Positions 28,941-38,892 of a stretch of 64,000 nucleotides of DNA are shown here, one piece after another. This DNA comes from Acinetobacter sp. XH1741. GTDB lineage: Bacteria > Pseudomonadota > Gammaproteobacteria > Pseudomonadales > Moraxellaceae. The notes beneath the pieces were generated by a model. That model was not told the origin of the DNA. It saw nothing but the letters and a program-made list of their open reading frames with translations, and did no database searches. The position numbers and the translations under genes were made by a program. The stretch's first letter is position 1. The number at the start of each line of letters is the position of its first letter. The stretch spans positions 186,001 to 250,000 of the forward strand of contig NZ_CP157428.1 in the NCBI RefSeq assembly GCF_041021895.1, in the 5' to 3' direction.

Positions 28941-29750
28941 ATTACGCTTTTGAAAAAGATAAATTTGAAAAGATGCAGTAACTTGCAAATGTGGTTGCTG
29001 CTCTAACTGCATACGGCGCTCTGGGGATGCTTTATAAGCATAAGGCGTCATAGCAATTAAGTTTTTTAGGGCTTCTTGATCAAGTAATAAAGGAGCATCT
29101 ATAACTTGCTGTTCTTTTAACTCAAATAGATCTTGCAGTTGTTCAACAAACTTTTGTGGGGTGTGTGGATTGACCTGTTCAAAGAGTACTTCACGCATTG
29201 CATATAAATGCTCCGTTGCGGGAGTCACCACAATTAAATAGCCATCATCTTTTAAAACACGCAAAATTTCTGTCTGTGGAATCGGACTAAAAAGGCTTGT
29301 GCATACATCCATACTTTGATCAATCACAGGCAAAGTTGCGCCTGTACCGACCACCCAAGTCACTTTGTCGTTTAACTTTGCTGCGCGCTGTACTGCATTT
29401 TTAGCAATATCCACACCAATACATTGCTCAACAACATGTTGCATCGCACTGGTGTAATATCCCTCACCACAACCAATATCGAGTACAGCTTTGGCTTTAA
29501 GTTGCTTAAGCAAATCAACTACAGCTTGCTGTAAAGGTTGATAATACCCACCCTGTAAAAAAGCACGACGTGCATCAACTGACTCTGGTGTATCACCCGG
29601 ATTTTTACTATGTTTGTGCTGTACAACATGCAGGTTCACATAACCTTGTTTCGCAATATCATAGCTATGGCCCTGTTCACATCGCCATGTTTTACTTACT
29701 AACTCAAGTCGTTGACGACAGACAGGGCACATTAAATTTTGCATAGTCAC
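28926..29750 (-). CDS. rlmA: 23S rRNA (guanine-N1) methyltransferase RlmA-type
   Basis: A 274-residue SAM-dependent methyltransferase. An N-terminal zinc finger (C8, C11, C24, H28 in CPVCRQ and CEQGHSYD) is followed by the conserved KQGYVNLHVVQHK, GDTPESVDARRAFLQGGYYQPL, and the SAM-binding loop VLDIGCGEGYY. This layout is that of RlmA, which methylates G745 in helix 35 of 23S rRNA. The start may be GTG at 29750, well spaced from AAGAGA, or ATG at 29744. It directly abuts the stop of the small gene upstream, so the two are probably co-transcribed. Confidence 0.9.
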   Translation of the reverse strand: MTMQNLMCPVCRQRLELVSKTWRCEQGHSYDIAKQGYVNLHVVQHKHSKNPGDTPESVDARRAFLQGGYYQPLQQAVVDLLKQLKAKAVLDIGCGEGYYTSAMQHVVEQCIGVDIAKNAVQRAAKLNDKVTWVVGTGATLPVIDQSMDVCTSLFSPIPQTEILRVLKDDGYLIVVTPATEHLYAMREVLFEQVNPHTPQKFVEQLQDLFELKEQQVIDAPLLLDQEALKNLIAMTPYAYKASPERRMQLEQQPHLQVTASFQIYLFQKRNKKAI

Positions 29751-30083
29751 TTAATTATTCTCTTGTTCTTTTTGTTGTAAATAAACTTTTGCTTGTGTTC
29801 CAACAAATGTACGCCCTGGGTTTGTACCAGAAATCCATTCATCTATTTCAAACAAATCAAATAAACCAATTTTGATTAAAGTAGGAACAGCAAGTTTTAA
29901 TTCCTCTTCAATTTGGCCTCTTTGTCCCGCATTATACAAATCAATGTTATACAGCATAGTCGCAACTGTTCCAGTTTGTACCTGACTACCATCTTTGAGT
30001 ACGACTTGAGGTAATACTTGCCCATCACTAACCACTTTTTGATTAATCACAGATAATTGGTCTAGCCCAACAACTTTTGTCAT
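29751..30083 (-). CDS. Small conserved-looking protein of unknown function (110 aa)
   Basis: I do not recognise this family. The 110-residue protein is soluble, with no signal or membrane helix. It has a beta-rich start (VVLKDGSQVQTGTVATML), a middle with IEEELKLAVPTLIKIGLFDLF, and a C-terminus with EIDEWISGTNPGRTFVGTQ. It starts just after the terminator of the dcw operon and abuts rlmA, so it may be read with rlmA. A real gene is supported by length, an AGAGGTAAATG start context, and tight packing. Confidence 0.7.
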   Translation of the reverse strand: MTKVVGLDQLSVINQKVVSDGQVLPQVVLKDGSQVQTGTVATMLYNIDLYNAGQRGQIEEELKLAVPTLIKIGLFDLFEIDEWISGTNPGRTFVGTQAKVYLQQKEQENN

Positions 30084-30096
30084 TTACCTCTCCAAT

Positions 30097-30124
30097 AAAA
30101 AAAGCCAGTAGAAACTGGCTTTAT
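30097..30124 (-). terminator. Terminator after mraY (end of the dcw operon)
   Basis: AAAGCCAGT (30101-30109) pairs with ACTGGCTTT (30114-30122), followed on the minus strand by a T run. It closes the division/cell-wall cluster after mraY. Confidence 0.85.
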
Positions 30125-30143
30125 ATTGATACCAAAATAATCT

Positions 30144-31262
30144 CTAGCGCAATTTTAAGGTCATTAAGCCTAAAACCACCAGTATAATCGTAATGATCCA
30201 GAAACGAATAACAACTTGGGTTTCTTTCCACCCTTGCTTTTCATAGTGATGGTGCAATGGCGCCATCAAGAATACACGCTTATTCCGCATTCGTAACGAA
30301 CCGATTTGTAAGAATACAGATACCGCTTCCATCACAAAGACACCGCCCATAATCGCAAATACGATTTCTTGGCGTACCATCACAGCAATTGTTCCAAGCA
30401 TCGCACCTAGAGCTAAAGCCCCCACATCGCCCATGAAAACTTGCGCAGGGTGTGCGTTATACCAAAGAAATGCCAAGCCTGCACCAATCATGGCAGAGCA
30501 GATTACAACAAGTTCTGATGTGTATTTCACATATGGAATATGCAAATAATTAGCAAAACGGATGTCACCAGATAAATAAGCAAATACACCTAAACCAGAA
30601 GCAACCATTACGACTGGCATAATCGCTAAACCATCTAAACCATCTGTTAGGTTCACTGCATTAGACGCACCGTTAATCACCAAATAAGTGAATACAATAA
30701 ATGCCAAACCTAAAGGAACAATAGACAGTGGAATTGAAAGATTCTTAAAGAAAGGAATCAATAAATCCAGCATATTTGCTGTGTGTTCTGCATTAGATTG
30801 TTCAGTTGCAATTAAATATAACGCGATACCAGCACCAAGTGATGCAATAGAAGTCCAGAAGAATTTCTTACGAGCAGGTAATCCAGCATTATCTTTATAG
30901 CGAATTTTAATCCAGTCATCTGCCCAGCCAACCGCGCCGAACACAACCATTACACCAAGCACAATCCAAACATAAGGGTTAGATAAATCCGCCCACAACA
31001 AGGTACTAATACCAATTGAGAGCAGGATTAAAATCCCGCCCATTGTTGGTGTACCCATTTTTTTGGCATGATTTTCAGGAGCAAACGAACTTACTGCCTG
31101 ACCGTATTTTAACGCTTGTAATTTACGAATCATGATCGGTCCGAGAACCAAACCAATGGTCAGTGAAGTCAATACACTGAGTAAAGAACGTAATGTTAAA
31201 TAACGAACGACCTGAAACGAACTGTGATAGCCCGCAAGGTGTTCAAACAACCATAACAGCAT
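30144..31262 (-). CDS. mraY: Phospho-N-acetylmuramoyl-pentapeptide transferase
   Basis: A 372-residue polytopic inner-membrane enzyme that attaches the UDP-MurNAc-pentapeptide sugar to undecaprenyl phosphate, giving lipid I. Motifs are [10 protein letters not shown] (about 68-77), the aspartate pair in GWADDWIK (about 111-118), [10 protein letters not shown] and the HHHYEKQGW loop. Ten hydrophobic segments fit the family. It starts immediately after the murF stop and is the last gene of the cluster. Confidence 0.97.
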   Translation of the reverse strand: MLLWLFEHLAGYHSSFQVVRYLTLRSLLSVLTSLTIGLVLGPIMIRKLQALKYGQAVSSFAPENHAKKMGTPTMGGILILLSIGISTLLWADLSNPYVWIVLGVMVVFGAVGWADDWIKIRYKDNAGLPARKKFFWTSIASLGAGIALYLIATEQSNAEHTANMLDLLIPFFKNLSIPLSIVPLGLAFIVFTYLVINGASNAVNLTDGLDGLAIMPVVMVASGLGVFAYLSGDIRFANYLHIPYVKYTSELVVICSAMIGAGLAFLWYNAHPAQVFMGDVGALALGAMLGTIAVMVRQEIVFAIMGGVFVMEAVSVFLQIGSLRMRNKRVFLMAPLHHHYEKQGWKETQVVIRFWIITIILVVLGLMTLKLR

Positions 31263-32663
31263 TTAAAGTTTCTCCATCAAATCAGCCATCAACGTTTCCA
31301 TATGAGTAAAGCGAGAACCTTTAAACAGGAAACTCATGGACTGGGGTTGATGTGTTTGGATTAGATTGATTAAAAATGGAAGCGCATCAGCTTGAGTCTG
31401 AAATGCTTTCAATTTATTAGAATGAAGGCCTGCACCTTCGAGAGCAGCTGAGGCAAACTGCCCAACTGCAATAATATGGTCTAAAGGAAGCTCGGCGAGA
31501 TCACGACCTAAATCGTGATGTTCTTGCCAACTGCTATCGCCTAACTCACCAATATCCCCCATCACCATGACTTTAATGCCATTTTGTTGAAGTAATACTT
31601 GTGCCGCAGCACGCATAGAGGTTGGGTTAGCGTTATAAGTGTCATCAATAAATAAGTAAGGCGCTTTTTGAATAAAGTTCAAACGGCCTTTTGCACCTTG
31701 TGCTTGTTCCAGACCTTGTACAATATCTTCTAAGCTTATTCCTAACGCTAAAGCGAAGGCTACAGCTGCCGTTGCATTTTGTACATTATGCTCACCAGCA
31801 AAAGGCAGTCTTACCAGACCAGAACCTTGCGGTGTATGCAACTTGAAATTAGCAGACTGCGGCAATAACTCGATATCTGTTGCAAAGACATCACCACCTG
31901 TACCAAAGGTAGAGATTTGATAACCTTTTGCAGCTTCACGGATCTCATTGGTAAAGTCATCTTGTTGCGGAACGATAGCAACGCCCTGCGGCAAAATATG
32001 ACGATAGATTTCCGACTTAGCGCGGCAAATACCATCACGTCCGCCGAACTCGCCCAGGTGGGCAGTACCAATATTTAAAATACCCGCTACATGCGGCTGA
32101 ACAAGTTTTGATGTGTAATCAATCTCACCTTGATGACTCGCTCCAAGTTCCATCACGGCATACTGATGTTCCTTGCGAAGTTCAAGCAACATCATAGGCA
32201 CACCAAGGTCATTATTTAAATTGCCTCGGGTGATCAATGTAGGTGCTAAACGAGATAATATGCTTCCAAGCATCTCTTTCGTGGTGGTTTTACCACTACT
32301 TCCCGTCAAAGCAATTACTTTTAATTGTGGGTTTTGCTCACGACGATAAGCACCTAGATGTCCTAAAGCCAAACGGGTATCAGCAACCACAAGTTGAGCA
32401 ATATCAACATCTAAAGGACGCTCAACAATCGCAATTTGGCAACCATTTGCAGCGACTTGCGCAACAAAATCATGCGCATCAAAACGCTCACCTTTTAGTG
32501 CTAAAAAGGCATCCCCACTTTCTGCATGACGCGAATCAGTCAAAACACGTTTAATTTCAGTTTGAGGTATCTGGTCTTTATGCCAGTAACCTTGGGTTGC
32601 CTGTTGTAATTGTTGAGCTGTCCACGGTTCCAAAGGCACGGTACTGGTGGTTGAAGTATGCAT
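31263..32663 (-). CDS. murF: UDP-MurNAc-tripeptide D-alanyl-D-alanine ligase
   Basis: A 466-residue Mur ligase that adds D-Ala-D-Ala to the UDP-MurNAc-tripeptide in the cytosol. The ATP-binding loop GSSGKTTTKEM is at about 120-130, followed by NLNNDLGVPMMLL, the HxxE-type catalytic region in AVMELGASHQGEIDYT, and IDDTYNANPTSM typical of MurF. The C-terminus has FLFKGSRFTHME. The ATG follows AGGAC; it is 8 bp downstream of murE. Confidence 0.96.
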   Translation of the reverse strand: MHTSTTSTVPLEPWTAQQLQQATQGYWHKDQIPQTEIKRVLTDSRHAESGDAFLALKGERFDAHDFVAQVAANGCQIAIVERPLDVDIAQLVVADTRLALGHLGAYRREQNPQLKVIALTGSSGKTTTKEMLGSILSRLAPTLITRGNLNNDLGVPMMLLELRKEHQYAVMELGASHQGEIDYTSKLVQPHVAGILNIGTAHLGEFGGRDGICRAKSEIYRHILPQGVAIVPQQDDFTNEIREAAKGYQISTFGTGGDVFATDIELLPQSANFKLHTPQGSGLVRLPFAGEHNVQNATAAVAFALALGISLEDIVQGLEQAQGAKGRLNFIQKAPYLFIDDTYNANPTSMRAAAQVLLQQNGIKVMVMGDIGELGDSSWQEHHDLGRDLAELPLDHIIAVGQFASAALEGAGLHSNKLKAFQTQADALPFLINLIQTHQPQSMSFLFKGSRFTHMETLMADLMEKL

Positions 32664-32671
32664 AATTTGTC

Positions 32672-34171
32672 CTATTGTGCAGGGTAAGCAGCATCTACCG
32701 TATGATGTTGTGCCTCAATTGCAGATTGCACTTCAACCACATCATCAAACCAGTGACGCACGCCATTAATTTCTTGATAATTTTCATGACCTTTTCCAGC
32801 AATAACAACAACATCACCAGCTTGAGCTTGCTCTACAACAAATTTAATTGCTTCACGGCGGTCATGAATTTCATGCATACGGTGCCCTGAAAAATCTATT
32901 CCTTGCTTCATATCAGCAAAAATTTGCTCAGGGTCTTCTGTTCTTGGGTTATCTGAAGTCAAAATAACCGGATTTGCACCATCTAAAGCTGCTTGCGTCA
33001 TCAAAGGACGTTTACCACGGTCGCGGTCCCCACCACATCCGAAAACGGCCCAAAGTTGATTCGAAACATGACGTTTTAATGTTTTAAGCACTTGAATTAA
33101 GGCATCTGGCGTATGGGCATAATCAACAACAAATAGTCGCTCATCATCACGAATCACTTGCATTCGGCCCGGTGCACCAATCAGTTTGGGTACAAAACCA
33201 GTCAACGCTTTTAAATCAAAACCTGCTTGCTCTGCCGCAATGAGCGCAGCAATCAAATTTTCAACATTAAAATGGCCTAATAATGGGCTTTCTACAGCAA
33301 ATGAACCTTGCTGACTTACCAAATTAAATGTTGCACCCGCTAGGCTATAATTTAAATCGGTAATGTAATAATCAGCTGTATTTTGAGTAAGCGAATAAGT
33401 CAAAATTTTAGGTTGAGCAGGATTACTCTTCGCTGAATTAATCATTACATCTGCATGTGCATCATCTAGATTAATTACAGCAACTTTTAACGAACTGAAC
33501 TGGAACAAACGAGCTTTCGCTTCTGCATAAGCTTCTAAAGTGCCATGGTAGTCCAAATGATCACGACTTAAATTACTATAAACAGCAATTTCAATATGAG
33601 AGCCATTGAGACGACCCTGTTCAAGGCCATGCGAACTTGCTTCTAATGACGCAAAGGTTGCCCCTTGCTTAGCATAGTCATGCAATGCCTTTTGTAATTG
33701 AAGAGCATCAAGAGTGGTATGAGTCGAAGGAATTAAGTCCGGTAAAATACCATTACCAGTCGTTCCCATCACTGCGCAGCGTTGCTGTTGCGAACTAATT
33801 AATTCAGCAATTAAACGAGAAATCGTGGTTTTACCATTAGTACCTGTTACAGCAATAATCCGTAAAGGCTTAATGCTATCAGTTCGCTGCAAATAATCTT
33901 TTTGCCACTCCCCCATACGCTGACGTACATCAGGGCAGACCCATTCATTTGCTACATCTAATTTAGTTTCGCTAATTACGGCCAATGCCCCATTCGCTAA
34001 AGCAGTTTCAGCAAATGTGCGTGTTTTTTCAGGTTGGCTATAACTGGTCAAAGCAATAAAAATTTGACCCGTTTCAACTTTACGACTATCTAAACTAAAG
34101 CCATGAAATGGCTGTTGAGGCCATTTTGCATCAATCTCGATCGGATTAATTTCTTGAAAAGAAACAGTCAT
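32672..34171 (-). CDS. murE: UDP-MurNAc-L-Ala-D-Glu:meso-diaminopimelate ligase
   Basis: A 499-residue Mur ligase. The P-loop is GTNGKTTISRL (about 109-119), with GTTGNG and EASSHGLEQGRL following. The DNPRTEDP motif is the signature that selects meso-diaminopimelate rather than lysine, so the peptidoglycan is of the Gram-negative type. The C-terminal domain includes VIAGKGHENYQE. Its stop is 8 bp before murF and its ATG follows the ftsI stop by 3 bp. Confidence 0.97.
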   Translation of the reverse strand: MTVSFQEINPIEIDAKWPQQPFHGFSLDSRKVETGQIFIALTSYSQPEKTRTFAETALANGALAVISETKLDVANEWVCPDVRQRMGEWQKDYLQRTDSIKPLRIIAVTGTNGKTTISRLIAELISSQQQRCAVMGTTGNGILPDLIPSTHTTLDALQLQKALHDYAKQGATFASLEASSHGLEQGRLNGSHIEIAVYSNLSRDHLDYHGTLEAYAEAKARLFQFSSLKVAVINLDDAHADVMINSAKSNPAQPKILTYSLTQNTADYYITDLNYSLAGATFNLVSQQGSFAVESPLLGHFNVENLIAALIAAEQAGFDLKALTGFVPKLIGAPGRMQVIRDDERLFVVDYAHTPDALIQVLKTLKRHVSNQLWAVFGCGGDRDRGKRPLMTQAALDGANPVILTSDNPRTEDPEQIFADMKQGIDFSGHRMHEIHDRREAIKFVVEQAQAGDVVVIAGKGHENYQEINGVRHWFDDVVEVQSAIEAQHHTVDAAYPAQ

Positions 34172-34174
34172 AGC

Positions 34175-36007
34175 TTACCTGCGAATAGGATTTTCTGGAG
34201 TATTAAGTGGTTTATCAAGCGGCACATTCATTAAACGTAGTGACTCTTGCATAATACGAGCAAAAACTGGGGCAGCAACTAAACCACCGTAATAACGACC
34301 TTGCGGATTTTCCACAACCACAATGACAGCTAAACGTGGATCACTAATTGGTGCGACACCAGCAAATAAGGCACGATATTCACTATTTGAATAACCTTTA
34401 CCATCGGCACGCAATTTATGCGCCGTACCTGTTTTACCACCTACTCTATAACCCGGAATATTCGCTTGTTTTGCAGTACCGCCAGGCATAGTTACTTGTT
34501 CAAGCATTAACAAGACTTGATCTGCAATTTTTGGATTTAGAACTTGCTCGCCTTTAGGTGGTTGGTCCAATTTATGCAAGCTCAGTGGCATTTTGACACC
34601 ATGATTTGCAAGCATGGCATAACCTTGGGCCAACTGGAGAATCGTCGCATTTAAACCATAACCATATGCCATGGTTCCAATTTGCGAAGAATTTAATTTA
34701 CTAACAGGCAAAACTAAACCTGAGCTTTCCCCTGGGAACTTTACTGCTGAGCGCTTACCAAAACCAACACGATTAAAGAAGCTCGGCAATGTCTGTTTCG
34801 GAAGTGATAATGCAATTTTTGCAGAACCAACGTTTGAAGATTTAATAATGACACCACTTACGGTCAAGGTACCGTAGTTATGGGTATCACGAATCGTATG
34901 CCATCCCAAACGCATTGAACCAGGAGATGTATTTACAATCGTATTTGGTGTGTATTGGCCTGTTTCCAATGCAGCAGAAATTGTAAAAGGTTTCATGGTT
35001 GAACCCGGCTCGAACATATCGATCGCACCACGGTTACGCATAGCATCTTTATTAGACAAGCCATTCTTATCATTTGGGTTATATGATGGCCAACTGGTCA
35101 TTGCCAGAATTTCACCAGTTTTAACGTCAACTGCAATTGCTGTTGCTGAACGTGCATTGTTCGCCACACCAGCCGCCGTTAATTCACGATACATGATGTA
35201 CTGCAAACGAGAGTCGATACTGAGCGTGATATTTTCGCCTGGTTCACCCTCACGAATAACTTCTGAAACTTTTAAACGATTACCACGCTTATCACGAATA
35301 ACCTTTTGTTCACCATCTACTCCAGAAAGCTGCTTATTCAGCTGCATTTCCAAGCCTTCAACACCTTTACCATCACTATTGGTCAAGCCAATAATCTGAG
35401 CATTCGGTTGTGGCTGTGGGTAATAGCGTTTGTAAGTTTTCTCTGCATAGACCCCTTGGAAGTTACCTTTCATAATAAGGTCAGCTTGTTGCGGAGGTAC
35501 TTCTTTTTTCAAAACCAGATAACGAGAACGTGGGCGTGCATTCATCTGTTTCTTAAGATCAGCACGATCAACGCCAACGACATCGGCAAGCTCATCTAAA
35601 TTTAAATTTTTATCTGGTAACTGACGTTTTAACTTACGGTTGTTCGGATCTTCTTTTAATTCCGCCGTAATTTGATCATATAAATGTTTAGTATCAAAAT
35701 AATCACGCGGATCAAGCACGATTTTCATGATTGGACTACTGATCGCTAAAGGTACGCCATGGCGGTCACTGATCACCCCACGCATAGCCTCTATACGTTC
35801 AGTACGTAAAATATTGGCATTTGCCTTATTTTGTAAAAAGTCTTTATTAATGACTTGAACATAAAATGCACGTGCAATTAATACCACAAAACACAGTAGC
35901 ACCACTGCCCAGAGCAGATAAAACCGCCACATATCAAAGGCAAGACTTGGTTTTTCCGAAATAGACTGCTGTTTTTTTCGTGTTTGCTTTGTTCGCTTAT
36001 CTACCAT
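34175..36007 (-). CDS. ftsI: Septal peptidoglycan transpeptidase, PBP3
   Basis: A 610-residue class B PBP. An N-terminal cytoplasmic tail (Lys/Arg/Gln-rich), a membrane helix (about 27-48), a pedestal domain, then the transpeptidase domain with nucleophile S336 in GSTMKPF, SSN at 390-392, and KTG at 525-527 (GGKTGTAHK). These positions match the Acinetobacter PBP3 targeted by beta-lactams. It cross-links septal peptidoglycan with FtsW. It lies 11 bp after ftsL and 3 bp before murE. Confidence 0.98.
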   Translation of the reverse strand: MVDKRTKQTRKKQQSISEKPSLAFDMWRFYLLWAVVLLCFVVLIARAFYVQVINKDFLQNKANANILRTERIEAMRGVISDRHGVPLAISSPIMKIVLDPRDYFDTKHLYDQITAELKEDPNNRKLKRQLPDKNLNLDELADVVGVDRADLKKQMNARPRSRYLVLKKEVPPQQADLIMKGNFQGVYAEKTYKRYYPQPQPNAQIIGLTNSDGKGVEGLEMQLNKQLSGVDGEQKVIRDKRGNRLKVSEVIREGEPGENITLSIDSRLQYIMYRELTAAGVANNARSATAIAVDVKTGEILAMTSWPSYNPNDKNGLSNKDAMRNRGAIDMFEPGSTMKPFTISAALETGQYTPNTIVNTSPGSMRLGWHTIRDTHNYGTLTVSGVIIKSSNVGSAKIALSLPKQTLPSFFNRVGFGKRSAVKFPGESSGLVLPVSKLNSSQIGTMAYGYGLNATILQLAQGYAMLANHGVKMPLSLHKLDQPPKGEQVLNPKIADQVLLMLEQVTMPGGTAKQANIPGYRVGGKTGTAHKLRADGKGYSNSEYRALFAGVAPISDPRLAVIVVVENPQGRYYGGLVAAPVFARIMQESLRLMNVPLDKPLNTPENPIRR

Positions 36008-36018
36008 ACAGCAAGGCC

Positions 36019-36351
36019 TTACTTATTTTGCTCTGAGGTCATCGGTAAAGAAATTACCACCGTTTCTGCAGCAGGTGGCGAAAACATTCGTAATTGTGTG
36101 ACAGCACGCGTACCAATTTGAGCAGTCGCACCAAAGGTCTGTTGCTCAATCAATAAACGTCCCCATTCAGCATTGAGGTCATCACGTTCACGCATATAAG
36201 AGCTTAACTCTCTATAATCATGACGGTATTCAAATACCTGCAATACAACCATCATGGCACTGATAAAAACCAATGCCACCATGACTGTATACACCACAAC
36301 TTTTTTGACCACTTTTTTTTCTGTGGTTTCGATTTCATCACTGCTTTTCAT
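36019..36351 (-). CDS. ftsL: Cell division protein FtsL
   Basis: A 110-residue bitopic protein: a charged cytoplasmic N-terminus (about 1-17), a membrane helix (about 19-41, VVVYTVMVALVFISAMMVVL), then a periplasmic coiled coil with the FtsL-typical RDDLNAEWGRLLIEQQTFG. It forms the FtsQLB complex in the divisome. Its start overlaps the rsmH stop by one base, indicating translational coupling. Family length is normal. Confidence 0.93.
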   Translation of the reverse strand: MKSSDEIETTEKKVVKKVVVYTVMVALVFISAMMVVLQVFEYRHDYRELSSYMRERDDLNAEWGRLLIEQQTFGATAQIGTRAVTQLRMFSPPAAETVVISLPMTSEQNK

Positions 36352-37274
36352 TACGCGCCTTTTTGTTCCAAGCGTTCAGCAACCCGAAGCCATGCACTAC
36401 GTGAACGTGGATTCGCTTTTACTTCTTCTTCACTCGCACGAACCCGTGAAATTTTCTTTAATCTTCTCGTATCAATTTGCTGCTCTGGCATACCCCAACC
36501 AAAATCTTCAGCTAGAGTTGATTCCTTCTGAATAAACTGTTTGATCAAGCGGTCTTCAAGCGAATGGAAGCTGATCACAGACAAACGTCCTTTTGGTTTA
36601 AGCAAGTCTACAGCTTGCGGTAAAAATACTTCAATATCTTCTAGTTCTTTATTAATAGCAATACGAATTGCCTGAAACGTTCGTGTCGCCGGATGTTTAT
36701 GCTTTTCCCATTTTGGATGAGCTGTTTTTACAATTTCAGCCAATTGAGCCGTAGTATCTAGTTTTCCAGCTTGCTTAATTGCTTTAGCTATACGTCGACT
36801 ATATCGTTCTTCACCATATTGATAAATAATATTAGCCAACTGTTCTTCTTCAATTTCAAGTAACCATTCAGCCGCAGTCAAACCTTTAGAGTTATCCATA
36901 CGCATGTCTAAAGGACCATCTTGCATAAAGCTAAAGCCGCGTTCAGCTTGGTCTAACTGAGGAGAAGAGACACCTAAGTCTGCCATAATTCCATCGACAC
37001 TTTGCACCCCAATTTCCTGCATTTGTTCTTTAATATCAGCAAAACTTGCATGAATAATGGTAAATCGTGGGTCTTCTTGTGCCAAAGCAGCTGCAACTTC
37101 TAAAGCTTGAGGGTCTTTATCAAAAGCATAGACTCGAGCATTTTCATCGAGTTTCGACAATAATAAGCGCGTGTGCCCACCTCGTCCGAAGGTTGCATCG
37201 ATATACACCCCTGTTGTGCGATCTGCCAATAAGCTTTCAACGGTCTCAAAAAGTAAGACAGAAATATGCGACAT
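36351..37274 (-). CDS. rsmH: 16S rRNA (cytosine-1402 N4) methyltransferase
   Basis: A 307-residue SAM-dependent methyltransferase (MraW). Motifs are YIDATFGRGGHTRLLL (about 25-40), FDKDPQALEVA, DGIMADLGVSSPQLDQAERG (about 95-114), HPATRTFQAIRI and SVISFHSLEDRLIK. It modifies C1402 in the decoding centre of 16S rRNA. It is the first gene of this cluster; no mraZ is found upstream, only a 220-bp gap and sbp. Confidence 0.97.
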   Translation of the reverse strand: MSHISVLLFETVESLLADRTTGVYIDATFGRGGHTRLLLSKLDENARVYAFDKDPQALEVAAALAQEDPRFTIIHASFADIKEQMQEIGVQSVDGIMADLGVSSPQLDQAERGFSFMQDGPLDMRMDNSKGLTAAEWLLEIEEEQLANIIYQYGEERYSRRIAKAIKQAGKLDTTAQLAEIVKTAHPKWEKHKHPATRTFQAIRIAINKELEDIEVFLPQAVDLLKPKGRLSVISFHSLEDRLIKQFIQKESTLAEDFGWGMPEQQIDTRRLKKISRVRASEEEVKANPRSRSAWLRVAERLEQKGA

Positions 37275-37402
37275 AGGAGTTAAATCATAGCGTAAAAATG
37301 TAACTGCACATTATCACCTTGTTTGCGTTTAACACCAAACGGCTTTTTGTAGGAAAATATTAATTTTTCATAGAGAAAACCGTTTTTTTGCATTTTTTAA
37401 GC

Positions 37403-37442
37403 AAAATAAAAAGCAAGTTCACCTTTTCAGGCTTACTTGCTT
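37403..37442 (-). terminator. Terminator after sbp
   Basis: AAGCAAGT (37411-37418) and ACTTGCTT (37435-37442) with an A-rich plus strand next to them, giving a T run on the minus strand. It stands between the sbp stop and rsmH; the remaining gap probably carries the rsmH promoter, which I could not place. Confidence 0.65.
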
Positions 37443-37494
37443 CATTATGAAAAAGTTAAGTAATTTTTAAAGTACGACTTTTCCCATCTTTTAT

Positions 37495-38496
37495 TTACTG
37501 TTTCCCATCATAAATCTGATCAAAAATAGCACCATTGGCAAAGTGGGTTTTTTGAGCTTTCGCCCATCCCCCAAAAACATCATTAATCGTAAATAATTTA
37601 ATTTTTGGGAATTGTGCTGCATATTTAGCAGCAACTTGAGGATTACGTGGTCGGAAATAATGTTTCGCTGCCAACTCTTGACCTAAAGGAGAATATAAAA
37701 AGTTGAGATAGCCTTTTGCTAAAGTACGGTTACCATCTTTGTCGACAGTTTTATCGACAATCGCAACAGAGGGTTCTGCCAAAATTGAAATCGATGGATA
37801 AACAATTTCATATTTGTCTTTATCAAGGCCTTTGGTTGCCAGTAGGGCTTCATTCTCCCAAGAGAGTAGAACATCTCCAATTCCACGCTCAGCAAATGTA
37901 GTAAGCGAACCCCGTGCTCCAGAATCTAACACCTTAACGTTGTGATAAAGTTTTTTAACTAACTCTTTTGCTTTAGCATCATTTCCACCAGGCTGTTTTA
38001 AAGCATATCCCCATGCAGAAAGATAAATCCAACGTGGTGCTCCACCTGTTTTCGGATTCGGAGTAATAATTTCAACACCCGGTTTGGTTAAATCATTCCA
38101 ATCATGAATATTTTTTGGATTGCCTTTTCTAACTAAAAATACAACGGTAGAGGTATAAGGTGCAGAGTTATTCGGGAACTCTTTTTGCCAGTTTGGTTGG
38201 ATATATCCTGCTTTAACAATTTCATCAATATCATTGGCTAAAGCCAAGGTCACCACATCTGCTTGAAGACCAGTAGCTACTGCACGTGCCTGTTTGCCAG
38301 ACCCACCATGCGATTGTTTAAAATCAACATCCTGACCTGTACGTTGTTTCCAGAATTTTCCAAAAGCCTGATTATATTCTTGATAAAATTCACGGGTTGG
38401 ATCATAAGAAACATTTAAAAAAGTAGTGGCCGCTTGCACAGCGGTTACCGCTAACCCCATATATGTAGCGACTGCAATAATTGCTATTCTTTTCAT
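37495..38496 (-). CDS. sbp: Periplasmic sulfate-binding protein
   Basis: A 333-residue substrate-binding protein of the sulfate/thiosulfate ABC transporter. Signal peptide about 1-22 (cleaved near VQAATTF), then family motifs [45 protein letters not shown] and [20 protein letters not shown]. It supplies sulfate for cysteine synthesis. No cysTWA permease or ATPase genes are next to it, so it works with components encoded elsewhere. It is a single transcription unit with its own promoter and terminator. Confidence 0.95.
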   Translation of the reverse strand: MKRIAIIAVATYMGLAVTAVQAATTFLNVSYDPTREFYQEYNQAFGKFWKQRTGQDVDFKQSHGGSGKQARAVATGLQADVVTLALANDIDEIVKAGYIQPNWQKEFPNNSAPYTSTVVFLVRKGNPKNIHDWNDLTKPGVEIITPNPKTGGAPRWIYLSAWGYALKQPGGNDAKAKELVKKLYHNVKVLDSGARGSLTTFAERGIGDVLLSWENEALLATKGLDKDKYEIVYPSISILAEPSVAIVDKTVDKDGNRTLAKGYLNFLYSPLGQELAAKHYFRPRNPQVAAKYAAQFPKIKLFTINDVFGGWAKAQKTHFANGAIFDQIYDGKQ

Positions 38497-38525
38497 TTAT
38501 AAAAACCATTTTTACTTTTAACCCT

Positions 38526-38553
38526 ACTATATTTTTATTTTTTTGTTTTTCAA
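38526..38553 (-). promoter_or_regulatory. Candidate promoter of sbp
   Basis: On the minus strand TTGAAA, a 16-bp spacer and TATAGT, about 30 bp before the sbp ATG. The rest of the gap 38497-38892 is very AT-rich and shows no supportable gene or clear second promoter. Confidence 0.5.
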
Positions 38554-38892
38554 TCAAACAGTTATACAAATAAATGTTTTACTAATCACTTTAAAAGATA
38601 TAGTTAACTCTATTTGTTCCTTCTGCTTTTTGAAAATTTTTGTAATTATTCTTATAGTTTATTTATAGACTTCACTTTATCTACACATTAATTTGTTAAA
38701 TAATGAGACGTAATGGATACAGATAGGCTACATTTAAAAGGTACCAACGTAAAATAAAGGTATTTTTTGTAAAAAGTGTGACATAGTTCTACTTTTTTAT
38801 TAAAATTTATGTTTGAATCGTAGCGTTACCGTAATTTTACATCTGGTTAAACTCAAAAAATAGATGAAATGTACTGAGGGGATGAGTAAAAA

